64,000 nt of DNA, from positions 1,922,001 through 1,986,000 of the forward strand of contig JAGTWN010000004.1 of the NCBI GenBank assembly GCA_018842655.1, in the 5' to 3' direction. The notes below the pieces were generated by a model. It saw only the letters and a list, made by a program, of their open reading frames with translations, was not told where the DNA came from and searched no databases. The DNA is from Candidatus Pantoea haifensis (GTDB taxonomy: Bacteria > Pseudomonadota > Gammaproteobacteria > Enterobacterales > Enterobacteriaceae). Each line of letters starts with the position of its first letter. Position 1 is the first letter of the stretch. Below, piece by piece: positions 21,161-29,940 of the stretch. A program made the translations under genes and the position numbers.

Positions 21161-23679
21161 TACAGACATTTTCCTGAAAGCAATTGCACACCCGATTTTG
21201 TTCTGTCCAGTACATATTTAGCCTGACAAACGCCACTGTTATCTTTTCCCCAGCGCAACGTTATTTCCCCTTCAGGCTTTAAGCCTGAAAGATAAATTTG
21301 ACCATTGTCACCCACAACAGACATTTGTTGCGTCACGCCATTCACTGTTGCCATCGCGCCAAATGGCACTGGCTGACCATTCAAACGCGTCAGTGTCATA
21401 ATGATACGATGCCCCACATTTGCACGGTATTCTGCCAGGGCTATCGCGCCACGAGTTGGAATAACACTTTTCGTGGTCAACTGCAGTTCTACATCATCAG
21501 CGAGAGTTTCAGTATCAAGTGAGATATCATTTTTACGATAAGGTGAGACATTACTGACAACGGTGTAACCCCGGAAATCCGTTCTGGCACCGGTTTGATT
21601 AGTTACACTTACCGCTTTTGCGCCCGGTGCTTTTACCAGCGCGATAGTTTCGCCAAAAGGTTGCGCAAACGTTACGCCATCAGCATGCGCGATAATACCG
21701 CCGTTCAGGCCGTAGTTTATTCGTTGGCTATTTTTATCATAACTGTAGCCCGCCGTGACTTCAGCGTAGGTTCCTCTATACGTTGCGTTTAGATTACCGC
21801 TGTGCCCGCTTTGACGGGTGCCGTAACCTTGTTGCGCATTCCAGCTTAGTGCATTACCCGCCAACGCGAGGCCGCTAACGCCAACCGTATGGGTGGTATT
21901 TCCTTGCTTGCTGGTGCTGAGGTTGTAGTTCGCCCAGCTGTTAGCCAGAAAACGCGCCAGCGGTACGCTGACATTCAGTGCAAAGATCTGGTCCTTGTCA
22001 TATCTTTTGCTGCTCCTGCCTGTGCCGTAGGAATTTTTGCTGTAGGTGTAGTTGACGCCAAAAGAAATTCCCTGCCATGAGTTGTTATAACTCAGGCCGT
22101 AAGATTCCATGCGCTTGTTTGTTTGCCAGTAATCTTCCCGGACTGCACTTCCCGTTACTGCTCCATAGGCAGAACCCAGGGTCTGGCTAACGGTTAATTC
22201 GGTGCGGTTACGGCGGCGCTCTTGCAGTGCATTGATGTCACCATAGGAATTCAGTACTTCCTGCATGCCGTAATAGCCCGCTGTTGAATAGCGATAGCCT
22301 GCAATGGCAAAATTCGTGCCGCTGGCGGTAAAATTTTTGCTGTATCGTATTCGCCATGACTCTCCTCTTGTCTTATCCAGATAGTGTGGACGAGACCAGG
22401 CTTGCGTGACATCAGTAGAGAGTGCGCCAATCCCTCCCATGTTTTTACCCACGCCCAGGGCCAGCGATTGATATTTGCTGGAAGACTGGAGGCCGCCATA
22501 AATTGTAAACCCGTTGGGAAGCCCATAAATCGCCGTCCCCTGACCAATCGGTGTTTTATCTATGCGGCTGTTATAGGCGCGATACTGACCGCCCGTGATA
22601 CTGTATTTAAGACGCCCCTCGCGCTGTAAGACAGGTATAGAGGCAAAGGGCACTAAAAAGTTTTGCTCGCTGCCGTCGGCTTCTTTAATCGTGACATTGA
22701 GATCACCCGAGCCGCCAGTGGGATACATATCAGTAATTTCAAACGCGCCCGCCGCAACATAGCTTTGGTAAATGGTGTAACCGTTCTGGCGAATAATCAC
22801 TTGCGCATTTGTTCGCGCAATACCGCGCACAACGGGTGCGTAACCTTTCAGACTGTCTGGCATCATTTCATCATCAGAAGCCAGTTGACCACCGCGAAAC
22901 GGAATGCTGTCAAAGACTTCGGAGGGCGATGAACTGTCCCCCAACGTCAACTGGCTTTTTAGCGCAATGATATTGCGTTGGGCATAGGTATAAATTGAAT
23001 CCCATCGGGACTCACCGTAAATATCTCGGTTCCAGGTGGAATAATTGCGTATGCGCCATGCGCCAAGATTTATGCCGGGGCGCAAATTTGCATACTGGCT
23101 GTTGCTGTCTGCTGAGTTACCACTGCGATCCCAGCTATTATTAGCACTAACGCTATAGTTTAATAAAACAGCATTCACGCCTTCGCTCCACATTTCAGGC
23201 GCAACATAGCCACGTGGCTGAGAAGATAATGCAGCCTGCGGAATGCTTAATATCAGCTTTTGTGCTGAAAACAGAAAATCTGCTGTTGCCTGCGGAATAG
23301 CGGTAATATTAGCGCAATCGCCTCCTTTATTCAGTGCAGGAAAAAGCGCAGTCTTTATACCGTAACTTTGCAATAATTCTGTTGAAAGACAGGGTTTAAT
23401 GAGTGCTTGATCATTACCCGCCGCGAAAAATTCAATCTCACGCGTATCTACCATCTGGTTATTAATAATAATATCAACGCGGTATTTCCCTGGTGCCTGA
23501 GAGCCTTTTTCAAAGAAAGAGAGATCGATCTCGTGTGTCGCTGGATTATCCAGCTCCAGTAACGCCGGATTAAAATAGTCTCGCGCATGCGCTAAATGCA
23601 CCGTACCAGAGATCGTCAACGTAATGAGAGTAGCAAGTGAGCTTAATACAAATACATGAGTTTGTTTTGTTATATTCAT
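21160..23679 (-). CDS. Fimbrial outer-membrane usher (FimD/PapC family)
   Basis: Outer-membrane assembly platform, 839 aa. N-terminal signal peptide, then periplasmic N-domain (YFNPALLELDNPATHEIDLSFFEKGSQAPGKYRVDI), a 24-strand barrel with plug, and C-terminal domains (RGAIALAEYRANVGHRIIMTL ... GKDNSGVCQAKYVLD with a disulfide-type Cys pair). It recruits chaperone-subunit complexes and secretes the pilus. Second-to-third gene spacing and orientation fit a standard chaperone-usher operon. Intact frame. Confidence 0.95.
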   Translation of the reverse strand: MNITKQTHVFVLSSLATLITLTISGTVHLAHARDYFNPALLELDNPATHEIDLSFFEKGSQAPGKYRVDIIINNQMVDTREIEFFAAGNDQALIKPCLSTELLQSYGIKTALFPALNKGGDCANITAIPQATADFLFSAQKLILSIPQAALSSQPRGYVAPEMWSEGVNAVLLNYSVSANNSWDRSGNSADSNSQYANLRPGINLGAWRIRNYSTWNRDIYGESRWDSIYTYAQRNIIALKSQLTLGDSSSPSEVFDSIPFRGGQLASDDEMMPDSLKGYAPVVRGIARTNAQVIIRQNGYTIYQSYVAAGAFEITDMYPTGGSGDLNVTIKEADGSEQNFLVPFASIPVLQREGRLKYSITGGQYRAYNSRIDKTPIGQGTAIYGLPNGFTIYGGLQSSSKYQSLALGVGKNMGGIGALSTDVTQAWSRPHYLDKTRGESWRIRYSKNFTASGTNFAIAGYRYSTAGYYGMQEVLNSYGDINALQERRRNRTELTVSQTLGSAYGAVTGSAVREDYWQTNKRMESYGLSYNNSWQGISFGVNYTYSKNSYGTGRSSKRYDKDQIFALNVSVPLARFLANSWANYNLSTSKQGNTTHTVGVSGLALAGNALSWNAQQGYGTRQSGHSGNLNATYRGTYAEVTAGYSYDKNSQRINYGLNGGIIAHADGVTFAQPFGETIALVKAPGAKAVSVTNQTGARTDFRGYTVVSNVSPYRKNDISLDTETLADDVELQLTTKSVIPTRGAIALAEYRANVGHRIIMTLTRLNGQPVPFGAMATVNGVTQQMSVVGDNGQIYLSGLKPEGEITLRWGKDNSGVCQAKYVLDRTKSGVQLLSGKCL

Positions 23680-23758
23680 AAAGTCTGTACTTCCTTATTG
23701 TACACATACGTTGCAACAACGTCCTGATCTGAGTGCAACTTTCAGTGCCCATAAAGAA

Positions 23759-24436
23759 TCAAATAGACCCTTGATAAGCCATGCTTATTCCGCCAAAGTC
23801 ATTAATAATTTTATACATGACCGGCCCTGAGGTGATGCCTGTCGGCAATTTAAAGCGCGCTTCACCGCCGGGTGAAACATAGGTAGGTTCAGCTATTTTC
23901 ATTCCTGCAACGGTAATTTCATTGAAGTTTATGTAATAGCTTGTCGGGTTCGTCACCAGGATTTGATCCCCGGATTTTTGCCAGGTCAGTTTTCCTGCTA
24001 CATCGTCCAAAGAGATGACTTTCAAAGCATCCGGCCGATAAATCAGTTTAATACGTGTTTTCACCGCCACTTGTAACGTGTTCTCTTTTTTCTCTGTTGC
24101 GGGAATGGATTTAATGTTGAGCCAATACATTGACTCTTTATTTTCAGGCAATATTCCTGTCAGAACAATTCGCATAACATTTTGCTGTTTTTGATCCAGG
24201 CGATAAAGCGGCGGCGTAATAATAAAAGGCGTTTTTTCATTATCGCCTTTTTGTGTTTCAACCCATGACTGAATAAGATAGGGAATACTGTCAGGGTTAC
24301 TAATACTTAATGAGGCTTCTTTCTTACCGCCATCATAAATGACCCGCGTACCGCCAACAATTATGCCAGCACTGACGTAATTCGCACTCAATGAAATGAG
24401 CAATCCCATTAGCAATGATTTACATGTTATTTTCAT
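23759..24436 (-). CDS. Periplasmic fimbrial chaperone (PapD/FimC family)
   Basis: 225 aa with signal peptide (MKITCKSLLMGLLISLSANYVSA cleaved before GIIVGG, split here for length). The family G1-strand region GTRVIYDGGKKEASLSISN contains the conserved Arg. KTRIKLIYRPD contains the Lys that anchors the subunit C-terminus. FGGISMAYQGSI closes domain two. It holds pilins in the periplasm by donor-strand complementation and passes them to the usher downstream. Confidence 0.93.
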   Translation of the reverse strand: MKITCKSLLMGLLISLSANYVSAGIIVGGTRVIYDGGKKEASLSISNPDSIPYLIQSWVETQKGDNEKTPFIITPPLYRLDQKQQNVMRIVLTGILPENKESMYWLNIKSIPATEKKENTLQVAVKTRIKLIYRPDALKVISLDDVAGKLTWQKSGDQILVTNPTSYYINFNEITVAGMKIAEPTYVSPGGEARFKLPTGITSGPVMYKIINDFGGISMAYQGSI

Positions 24437-24499
24437 TTTAAACCTTAAAAGATTCTTCGGGCTGTCGTCACACAGCCCGCCTCCTCAATAATCATTGGG

Positions 24500-25045
24500 T
24501 TAGTTATAATTCAATGTAAATTGAGCAACGGCATTTGCCGGGCCTGCGGTAACGGTGGAGGCCATTTGAATATAGCGAGCTAAAAACGGTATGTTATTTA
24601 CGCCTTCAGACAAAGAAATATTGCTGGAAGCAGAGAACAAAGGCAGTACAAGTTGATTATGATCTGAAAGCTGAACGGCGACGCCTGTTGCGACGCCCGT
24701 TCCGCTGTTGAGCGCCAAAACTCTATTATCACCATTGAAAGCATTGCCGTCGAATTTCACTGTCGCGTTGGTCACACTGCTCGGACAAGATTTAAGAATC
24801 ATCATGAATTTAGTGGTAGCCGCGACAGAACCCACCCCCGTAAAGGAACTTTTAGCCACTTTACCTAAATTCACCGTCATCGTGTTGCTACTTCCTATAT
24901 CTACTGTGCAGGCAGTATCGACGATTTCACCGGTAAAATTAACAGTACCGTCAATAGCAAGTACAGAGGTTGAAAACAGTAAAACCACAGAAGCAGTCGT
25001 GGTGGCAATAAATTGCCGTGGCAATAATTTTAAACTTTCATTCAT
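24500..25045 (-). CDS. Major fimbrial subunit (type-1 pilin family)
   Basis: 181 aa, first gene of the operon. The signal peptide ends STSVLA before IDGTVNFTGEIVDTACTVD. The pilin disulfide is formed by Cys in DTACTVD and LKSCPSS. The C-terminus FTLNYN carries the penultimate Tyr recognised by chaperone and usher. Being first and nearest the AT-rich promoter region, it is the probable shaft protein. The block is visibly AT-richer than its neighbours, which suggests acquisition by transfer. Confidence 0.88.
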   Translation of the reverse strand: MNESLKLLPRQFIATTTASVVLLFSTSVLAIDGTVNFTGEIVDTACTVDIGSSNTMTVNLGKVAKSSFTGVGSVAATTKFMMILKSCPSSVTNATVKFDGNAFNGDNRVLALNSGTGVATGVAVQLSDHNQLVLPLFSASSNISLSEGVNNIPFLARYIQMASTVTAGPANAVAQFTLNYN

Positions 25046-25596
25046 TTTATTTACTCGTTTAGTTAAAGACTTAAAGATGAAAATATAAACATCCCGTCAA
25101 GAAACAACGACATTAGACAAAAAAATGAGCAGTTTAAAACGATTATTCCCTTAAAAAAGAACAAACTATAATTTAATGAAAAAAACGAGAAACCAAAATC
25201 ACATCTTTGATATCAAAAGAGAAAACACCTCTTAATAAGAAAAATTAAGATGGCTAAAATCTTCATTAATCTGTGAGAAATTAACATCCAAACATATCGA
25301 GTGCTTATTTATACCCGCCAGCGATTAAACATCGTTGCTTTATATTTATAGGTTTTCAGCACGACCGTCCCGTTCACGTCAGGTTCAGGATACAACAGGA
25401 ACGCTCAACCATCGGCTATGCGGAAACGTGACTCAAGCGAGTGTCGTGCGTTGGCTCTTTTTCATTTCTGTGGGAAGAGCCACGTTAAGCCGCGATATAC
25501 GGCAGAAAAAAATCCCATTTCCCCTCTTCACCTCAAAGGCAAACTGATTACTATAGTTTTCCTCTGACCCTTACAGCGAACTCACCCACGTTGAAA
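25046..25596. promoter_or_regulatory. AT-rich upstream region of the fimbrial operon
   Basis: About 550 bp without a supported gene, strongly A/T-rich between 25080 and 25340 with many A- and T-runs. It should contain the fimbrial promoter (minus strand) and the ampH promoter (plus strand) and is a natural H-NS target. No invertible-element repeats and no recombinase gene were seen. An 8-bp dyad TGGCTCTT / AAGAGCCA lies around 25451-25484. Confidence 0.5.
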
Positions 25597-26760
25597 ATGC
25601 GCATACCTTCTTTACTGGCCTTAATAGTTTCTCTGCTTCCGTTAAAAACCATGGCGCAAATAGCGCCCGATCCGCTTCTCTCGTCGCAAATCGTTGATCG
25701 CTATGCTGAACATATCTTTTATGGCAGCGGCGCAACCGGCATGGCACTGGTCGCTATTGATGGCAATCAGCGCGTTTTTACCAGCTTTGGCGAAACCCGC
25801 CCCGGTAACAATGTCCGGCCGCAAAAAGATTCACTGATTCGTATCGCCTCGCTCAGCAAGCTAATGACCAGCGAAGTGATGGTAAAAATGGCTGAGCGCG
25901 GGGTAATTCGCCTTGACGACCCACTGAGCAAATATGCCCCGCCCGGCACACGCGTTCCTGACTACAACGGTCAGCCGATTCGTCTAATTAACCTTTCTAC
26001 CCATACCAGCGGCCTGCCGCGTGAGCAGCCTGGCGGTAAACCGCATCGCCCGGTATTTATCTGGCCAACGCGCAGCGAACGCTGGGAATGGCTTTCACGC
26101 GCTAACTTAAAAGCCACACCTGGCACTGATGCCGCCTATTCCAACCTCGGCTACGATTTGCTGGGTGATGCGTTATCGCGTGCAGCGGGCAAGCCCTATC
26201 CGGCGCTGCTCCAGCAGTTGATTACCCGTCCTCTGGGGATGAAAGACACTACGTTTACGCCGTCACCCGAGCAGTGTGGTCGTCTGATGGTGGCAGAAAA
26301 AGGTGCCAGTCCGTGTAACAACACCCTGGCTGCGATTGGCAGCGGAGGCGTCTATTCCACGCCAGATGATATGAGCCGCTGGATGCAGCAGTTTCTGAAT
26401 TCCGCAGTGAGCCAGCGCACACCGCAGGCCGATCGGCTGCAAACGTTGATTTATCGTCGCGATCAGCTTCATAAAGTGGAAGGCATGGATGTGCCGGGCA
26501 AGGCTGACGCATTAGGCATGGGATGGGTTTACATGGCACCGAAAGCGGGCCGTCCAGGTATTATTCAAAAAACGGGCGGCGGCGGTGGGTTCATCACCTA
26601 TCTGGCGATGGTGCCGCAGTACAACGTGGGAGTTTTTGTCGTTGTGACGCGCTCACCGCTGACCCGCTTCACCGCCATGAGTGACGGCGTCAATAATATG
26701 CTGGCTGAACTGGTTGGTAATCAGATCGGTTCACCGATGATGGTGCAGGCGATGCGCTAA
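25597..26760 (+). CDS. ampH: D-alanyl-D-alanine carboxypeptidase/endopeptidase AmpH
   Basis: Class C beta-lactamase-fold penicillin-binding protein acting on murein peptides in the periplasm. Signal peptide ends TMAQ. Catalytic motifs: IASLSKLMTSE (SxxK), AAYSNLGYD (YxN) and IQKTGGGGGFITY (KTG). RPGNNVRPQKD, TSGLPREQPGG and ASPCNNTLAAIGSGGVYSTP match E. coli AmpH closely. 387 aa from the ATG at 25597; a TTG two codons earlier is possible. In E. coli ampH is elsewhere, so its place beside fimbrial genes is a rearrangement. Confidence 0.93.
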   Translation: MRIPSLLALIVSLLPLKTMAQIAPDPLLSSQIVDRYAEHIFYGSGATGMALVAIDGNQRVFTSFGETRPGNNVRPQKDSLIRIASLSKLMTSEVMVKMAERGVIRLDDPLSKYAPPGTRVPDYNGQPIRLINLSTHTSGLPREQPGGKPHRPVFIWPTRSERWEWLSRANLKATPGTDAAYSNLGYDLLGDALSRAAGKPYPALLQQLITRPLGMKDTTFTPSPEQCGRLMVAEKGASPCNNTLAAIGSGGVYSTPDDMSRWMQQFLNSAVSQRTPQADRLQTLIYRRDQLHKVEGMDVPGKADALGMGWVYMAPKAGRPGIIQKTGGGGGFITYLAMVPQYNVGVFVVVTRSPLTRFTAMSDGVNNMLAELVGNQIGSPMMVQAMR

Positions 26761-27830
26761 CGCTGCTGGGCTGCGGTGCCTGACTGGCTCACCCACAGAG
26801 TGGGCCAGTCATCGCTGCTGTGCCAGGCATCGCACGTCGACTCTTGTGCATACTCCGCCAGCACAAAGTTGTTGCCGTTAAACTGCCAGCGCGTTGCCGT
26901 GCCGCAGTCGCCTAAGCCGCGCCCTTTGCTGAAGGTATAAAGCAGTCCGGTCGAGGCATCATATTCCGCATTAATCAGCTCTAACTGACGTTCCGTGGTG
27001 GCAGGTGGCGTAAAGGGTAGCGTCAGGCTTAAGCCCCGGGCGACGTAAGGCGGCGTTCGGGTCACTTCAAACGCTAAATCGATAACGTTATAAGCGCCCA
27101 TTTCACAACTCACCAGCAGCAAGGCCTTATGATCGGTCAGTGGCGAGACGCTCACTTCGCGCCGCATAGGATCGAGCGAACAGGAATCAGTATTCACGCG
27201 CCATGTGCCGAAATCGATCAGGCCGCTGGTCTCTTCCTGCGTCAGCGCAGCCGGTTGCGACGGTACCACAGGCAGTTGCGGTAAGACCGGCTGGGGCGGC
27301 ACGTCCCAACTGGCACGATCGCCACGCTTGATCCAGGCGCTCATGCCGTTGACCCGCCCTTGCACGTCATCCATCAGTAACAGCGCAGCTTTCATACCCC
27401 GCAGAGAAATCATGGCGTTGGGATCGTAGGTGAGTTGCAGAGTTTTAGCCTCCATCACCAGATCGAGAAATTCATCAATGGCGATAGCATTGCTGGTAGC
27501 AAGATGATGCGGTTCTACTGTCCAGTGCTTCAGGTCGGGTTTGAGACGACGCTGATCAATTAGCAGGTTGTCTTTCAGATTACCGCCAGGCAACTCGCCG
27601 CTGTAGGCGCTGCCGTAGTCGATACGCAGCAACGGGCGATCGTTCACCCCGGCATGGCGCGAAATCGTCATCACTAATCCGTTGTCGCCCGGAATATTGC
27701 GTGCCACGCAAAATGCCGCGTTGTTACAGGTCATCTGCCAGTCAGAAAATGACTTTTGCAGTGGCTCGGCCTGCACAGTAGCAACACAAAGAAAAGACAA
27801 CCCAAACAGCGATTTCGTCCAGTAAGGCAT
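26757..27830 (-). CDS. DUF1176 domain periplasmic protein
   Basis: 357 aa with a cleavable signal peptide (LFGLSFLCVATVQA / EPLQKSF). The body begins SFSDWQMTCNNAAFCVARNIPG, characteristic of DUF1176, and ends in a repeat-like Cys-containing domain (FSKGRGLGDCGTATRWQFNG, ESTCDAWHSSDDWP). A proline-rich linker near residues 190-205 separates two halves. Function unknown; probably a disulfide-bonded periplasmic protein. Its stop overlaps the convergent ampH stop by 4 bp. Confidence 0.8.
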   Translation of the reverse strand: MPYWTKSLFGLSFLCVATVQAEPLQKSFSDWQMTCNNAAFCVARNIPGDNGLVMTISRHAGVNDRPLLRIDYGSAYSGELPGGNLKDNLLIDQRRLKPDLKHWTVEPHHLATSNAIAIDEFLDLVMEAKTLQLTYDPNAMISLRGMKAALLLMDDVQGRVNGMSAWIKRGDRASWDVPPQPVLPQLPVVPSQPAALTQEETSGLIDFGTWRVNTDSCSLDPMRREVSVSPLTDHKALLLVSCEMGAYNVIDLAFEVTRTPPYVARGLSLTLPFTPPATTERQLELINAEYDASTGLLYTFSKGRGLGDCGTATRWQFNGNNFVLAEYAQESTCDAWHSSDDWPTLWVSQSGTAAQQR

Positions 27831-28176
27831 TAAGAAAACCGATCCCTAAGTATTTAGAGTAGAGATGATAGCGCAACGACGCCCCCGACGAAGATCGGAA
27901 ATTGTGACCCCGCCCGGAAAGCGCAATTAACTGCTTAAAAAGCCGTCATCATCGTGTGCAATCACAAAAGGTGAAGCATAGAAAACAATCATCAGATGCG
28001 CACGGTTCTGGCTCAATCGGATTTATCGGACAAATTTTATCCAGCAGTACAAGAGGTTAGCACCATTTTTTAATGAGGTATTTCGCGCGAAATATATGAC
28101 ATAAAGCGTGATGAAACGCGCCGTTTATAAACAGCGCGATGCAATCCTGAACAAACTGTTAAACGTAACCAACAAC
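27831..28176. other. Gene-free stretch upstream of the DUF1176 gene
   Basis: About 350 bp between the DUF1176 start (27830) and the GGCA repeat. No frame with a ribosome site or family match was found on either strand; an open frame at 28108-28437 runs antisense to nudK and is a shadow. It probably holds the DUF1176 promoter. Confidence 0.4.
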
Positions 28177-28204
28177 GGCAGGCAGGCAGGCAGGCAGGCA
28201 GGCA
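28177..28204. repeat. (GGCA)7 tetranucleotide tandem repeat
   Basis: Seven uninterrupted copies of GGCA (TGCC on the minus strand) begin 15 bp after the nudK stop codon. Such arrays change length by slippage. Here the array lies in the 3' untranslated part of nudK, so it cannot switch the nudK frame. It may affect transcript ends. Confidence 0.95.
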
Positions 28205-28218
28205 AATTTTACGGGCAC

Positions 28219-28797
28219 TCAGGCTTTCAGCCATCCTGCCAACTGCGCATGTTGCAGCAACATAATGGTTTTGCCATCACGAATACGCCCATCTTTTACC
28301 ATTGCCAGTGCTTCAGGGAATGTCATCTCCAGGACGTCGATGGATTCATCCTCAACCCCACCGCCCGCGTTGTCACGCAGGGATTCGTTATACTCGGCTG
28401 CAAAGAAGTGAATCAACTCAGTCACGCCGCCAGGTGACATGTAGCATTCATACAATTTTTCGACTTCGCCAATCGCATAGCCGGTCTCTTCAATGGCTTC
28501 TTTGCGAATGCAATCTTCTGGCGAATCATCATCAAGCAACCCGGCACAGGCTTCGATTAGCATGCCGCTTTCATTACCATTCACGTAGGTTGCGATTCGG
28601 AACTGGCGCGTCAGCACGACACTGTTTTTTACACGGTTATAGAGCAGGATCGTGGCACCATTGCCGCGATCGTAAACTTCGCGTTTATGGCGCAGCACAT
28701 CGCCTTTATGATCGGTGATTTCGTAGGTGAAGTTGCGTAAAACAAACCAGTTTTCTGACAGCAACTTATCTTTAATGATATTGATCTTAAACGACAT
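28219..28797 (-). CDS. nudK: GDP-mannose pyrophosphatase NudK
   Basis: Nudix hydrolase of 192 aa that cleaves GDP-mannose to GMP and mannose 1-phosphate in the cytoplasm. The Nudix box is visible as [20 protein letters not shown], preceded by [10 protein letters not shown] and followed by [15 protein letters not shown]-terminal [18 protein letters not shown] matches E. coli NudK. Located after tktB as in E. coli but with the fimbrial block and ampH in between. Single gene, minus strand. Confidence 0.94.
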   Translation of the reverse strand: MSFKINIIKDKLLSENWFVLRNFTYEITDHKGDVLRHKREVYDRGNGATILLYNRVKNSVVLTRQFRIATYVNGNESGMLIEACAGLLDDDSPEDCIRKEAIEETGYAIGEVEKLYECYMSPGGVTELIHFFAAEYNESLRDNAGGGVEDESIDVLEMTFPEALAMVKDGRIRDGKTIMLLQHAQLAGWLKA

Positions 28798-28869
28798 GAT
28801 ATCTCCGCTACGTCTTGAAGGGAGCCTGTCATAGTAGGAGGATGTGAGCGGGAAAACTATCCGAATTAA

Positions 28870-28901
28870 CGAAACGCACCGGATTTTTCTGGTGCGTTTC
28901 G
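28870..28901 (-). terminator. Terminator of the nap operon
   Basis: A perfect 11-bp stem (CGAAACGCACC / GGTGCGTTTCG) with a 10-nt loop lies 4 bp after the napC stop. The downstream tract is only moderately U-rich on the minus strand. Confidence 0.8.
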
Positions 28902-28905
28902 CGGA

Positions 28906-29490
28906 TTAAAAACCGTTTGGCTCATCTTTCATATCAGGCAAGTGGTGTGCAATACCTTTATGACAGTCGATACAGGTTTGCCCGGTTTCCACCGCTTTGG
29001 CGTGCATTTTTGATGCGACCGTTTTTTGCTGTGTGAAGTCCATATATTCAAAATTGTGACAGTTGCGGCACGCCTGAGAATTATTGTTTTTCATCCTGCG
29101 CCACTCGTTACGCGCCAGTTCAATACGGTGCTCTTCGAACTTTTGCGGCGTATCCACCAGGCCGAAAATTTTGGCGTAGACTTCTTTACTGGCTTCAATT
29201 TTACGCAGCATTTTCGGGCCCCACTCATGCGGCACATGGCAATCCGGACAGGTAGCGCGTACGCCGCTGCGGTTGGTGTAATGTACCGTCTGCTGGTATT
29301 CCTGATAAACATTGTTGCGCATTTCATGACAGCCAATACAAAACTCCTCGCGGTTGGTCATCTCCATGCCAGTATTAAAACCGCCCCAAAAAAGAATGCC
29401 CGCGCCAAAGCCAAGCAAAAGCAAGGTGCCAAGCGCCAGGCGACTCGGGCGTCGCCACCAGCGCCATAACCGTATTATTCGCTGTTTCAT
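28906..29490 (-). CDS. napC: Tetrahaem cytochrome c quinol dehydrogenase NapC
   Basis: Membrane-anchored NapC/NirT cytochrome, 194 aa, that oxidises quinol and passes electrons to NapB-NapA. One N-terminal transmembrane anchor (about 15-37), then four CxxCH haem sites: CIGCH, CPDCH, CRNCH and CIDCH. Start at MKQRIIRLWRWW with GAGGCGACG upstream. Last gene of the nap operon, 7 bp after napB. With napG/napH absent, NapC is the only quinol entry route encoded here. Confidence 0.96.
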   Translation of the reverse strand: MKQRIIRLWRWWRRPSRLALGTLLLLGFGAGILFWGGFNTGMEMTNREEFCIGCHEMRNNVYQEYQQTVHYTNRSGVRATCPDCHVPHEWGPKMLRKIEASKEVYAKIFGLVDTPQKFEEHRIELARNEWRRMKNNNSQACRNCHNFEYMDFTQQKTVASKMHAKAVETGQTCIDCHKGIAHHLPDMKDEPNGF

Positions 29491-29497
29491 CGTCGCC

Positions 29498-29929
29498 TCA
29501 CTGACCAAAACCGGCGGCTGGCCGGAAGCTGTTTTCAACAATAGGCTTAGCGTCAGTTTGCGGTGCGTGGCACTGTAAACAGAAGTAGCGGCGTGGTGAA
29601 ACGCTGCTGCTGACGTTGCCATCACGATCGGTGAAATGCGTTGGGCTGACGCGCGGCGCACCAGTGGTCAGATAGCTTTGCGTACCGTGACATTGCAGGC
29701 AGCGATTCACATTTTTTGTCACCTGATAGCCCTCAACGCTGTGCGGAATCAACGGCGGTTGATTGACATAATTCAGCGGCATTCGGCTCTGCTGCTTTGG
29801 CTGGAAAATGGCGCCATGTTGCGCGGCGCTCACCTCAGGCGACGCCGACAGATCGGCGCTTTTATTGGCCCAGACGGTGCCGCCCAGCATCAGGGCAGCA
29901 AGGGTAATCAGCGTAATGATCGGTTTCAT
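29498..29929 (-). CDS. napB: Periplasmic nitrate reductase dihaem cytochrome c subunit
   Basis: 143 aa secreted dihaem cytochrome that relays electrons to NapA. A signal peptide ending GGTVWA is followed by two haem sites, both CLQCH, in NVNRCLQCHGTQSYL and RRYFCLQCHAPQTDAKP. MPLNYVNQPPLIPHSVEGYQV is the family's N-terminal block. It follows napA directly (11 bp between), confirming that napG and napH are not present between them. Confidence 0.96.
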   Translation of the reverse strand: MKPIITLITLAALMLGGTVWANKSADLSASPEVSAAQHGAIFQPKQQSRMPLNYVNQPPLIPHSVEGYQVTKNVNRCLQCHGTQSYLTTGAPRVSPTHFTDRDGNVSSSVSPRRYFCLQCHAPQTDAKPIVENSFRPAAGFGQ

Positions 29930-29940
29930 TGCATCCTGCC

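Noticed and set aside
25046-25596. Invertible promoter switch for the fimbrial operon
   Set aside because: No recombinase gene in the cluster and no matching long inverted repeats were found in the upstream region.
28108-28437. Open frame of 109 codons on the plus strand containing the GGCA repeat
   Set aside because: It is antisense to nudK, has no ribosome site, and its composition comes from the repeat.
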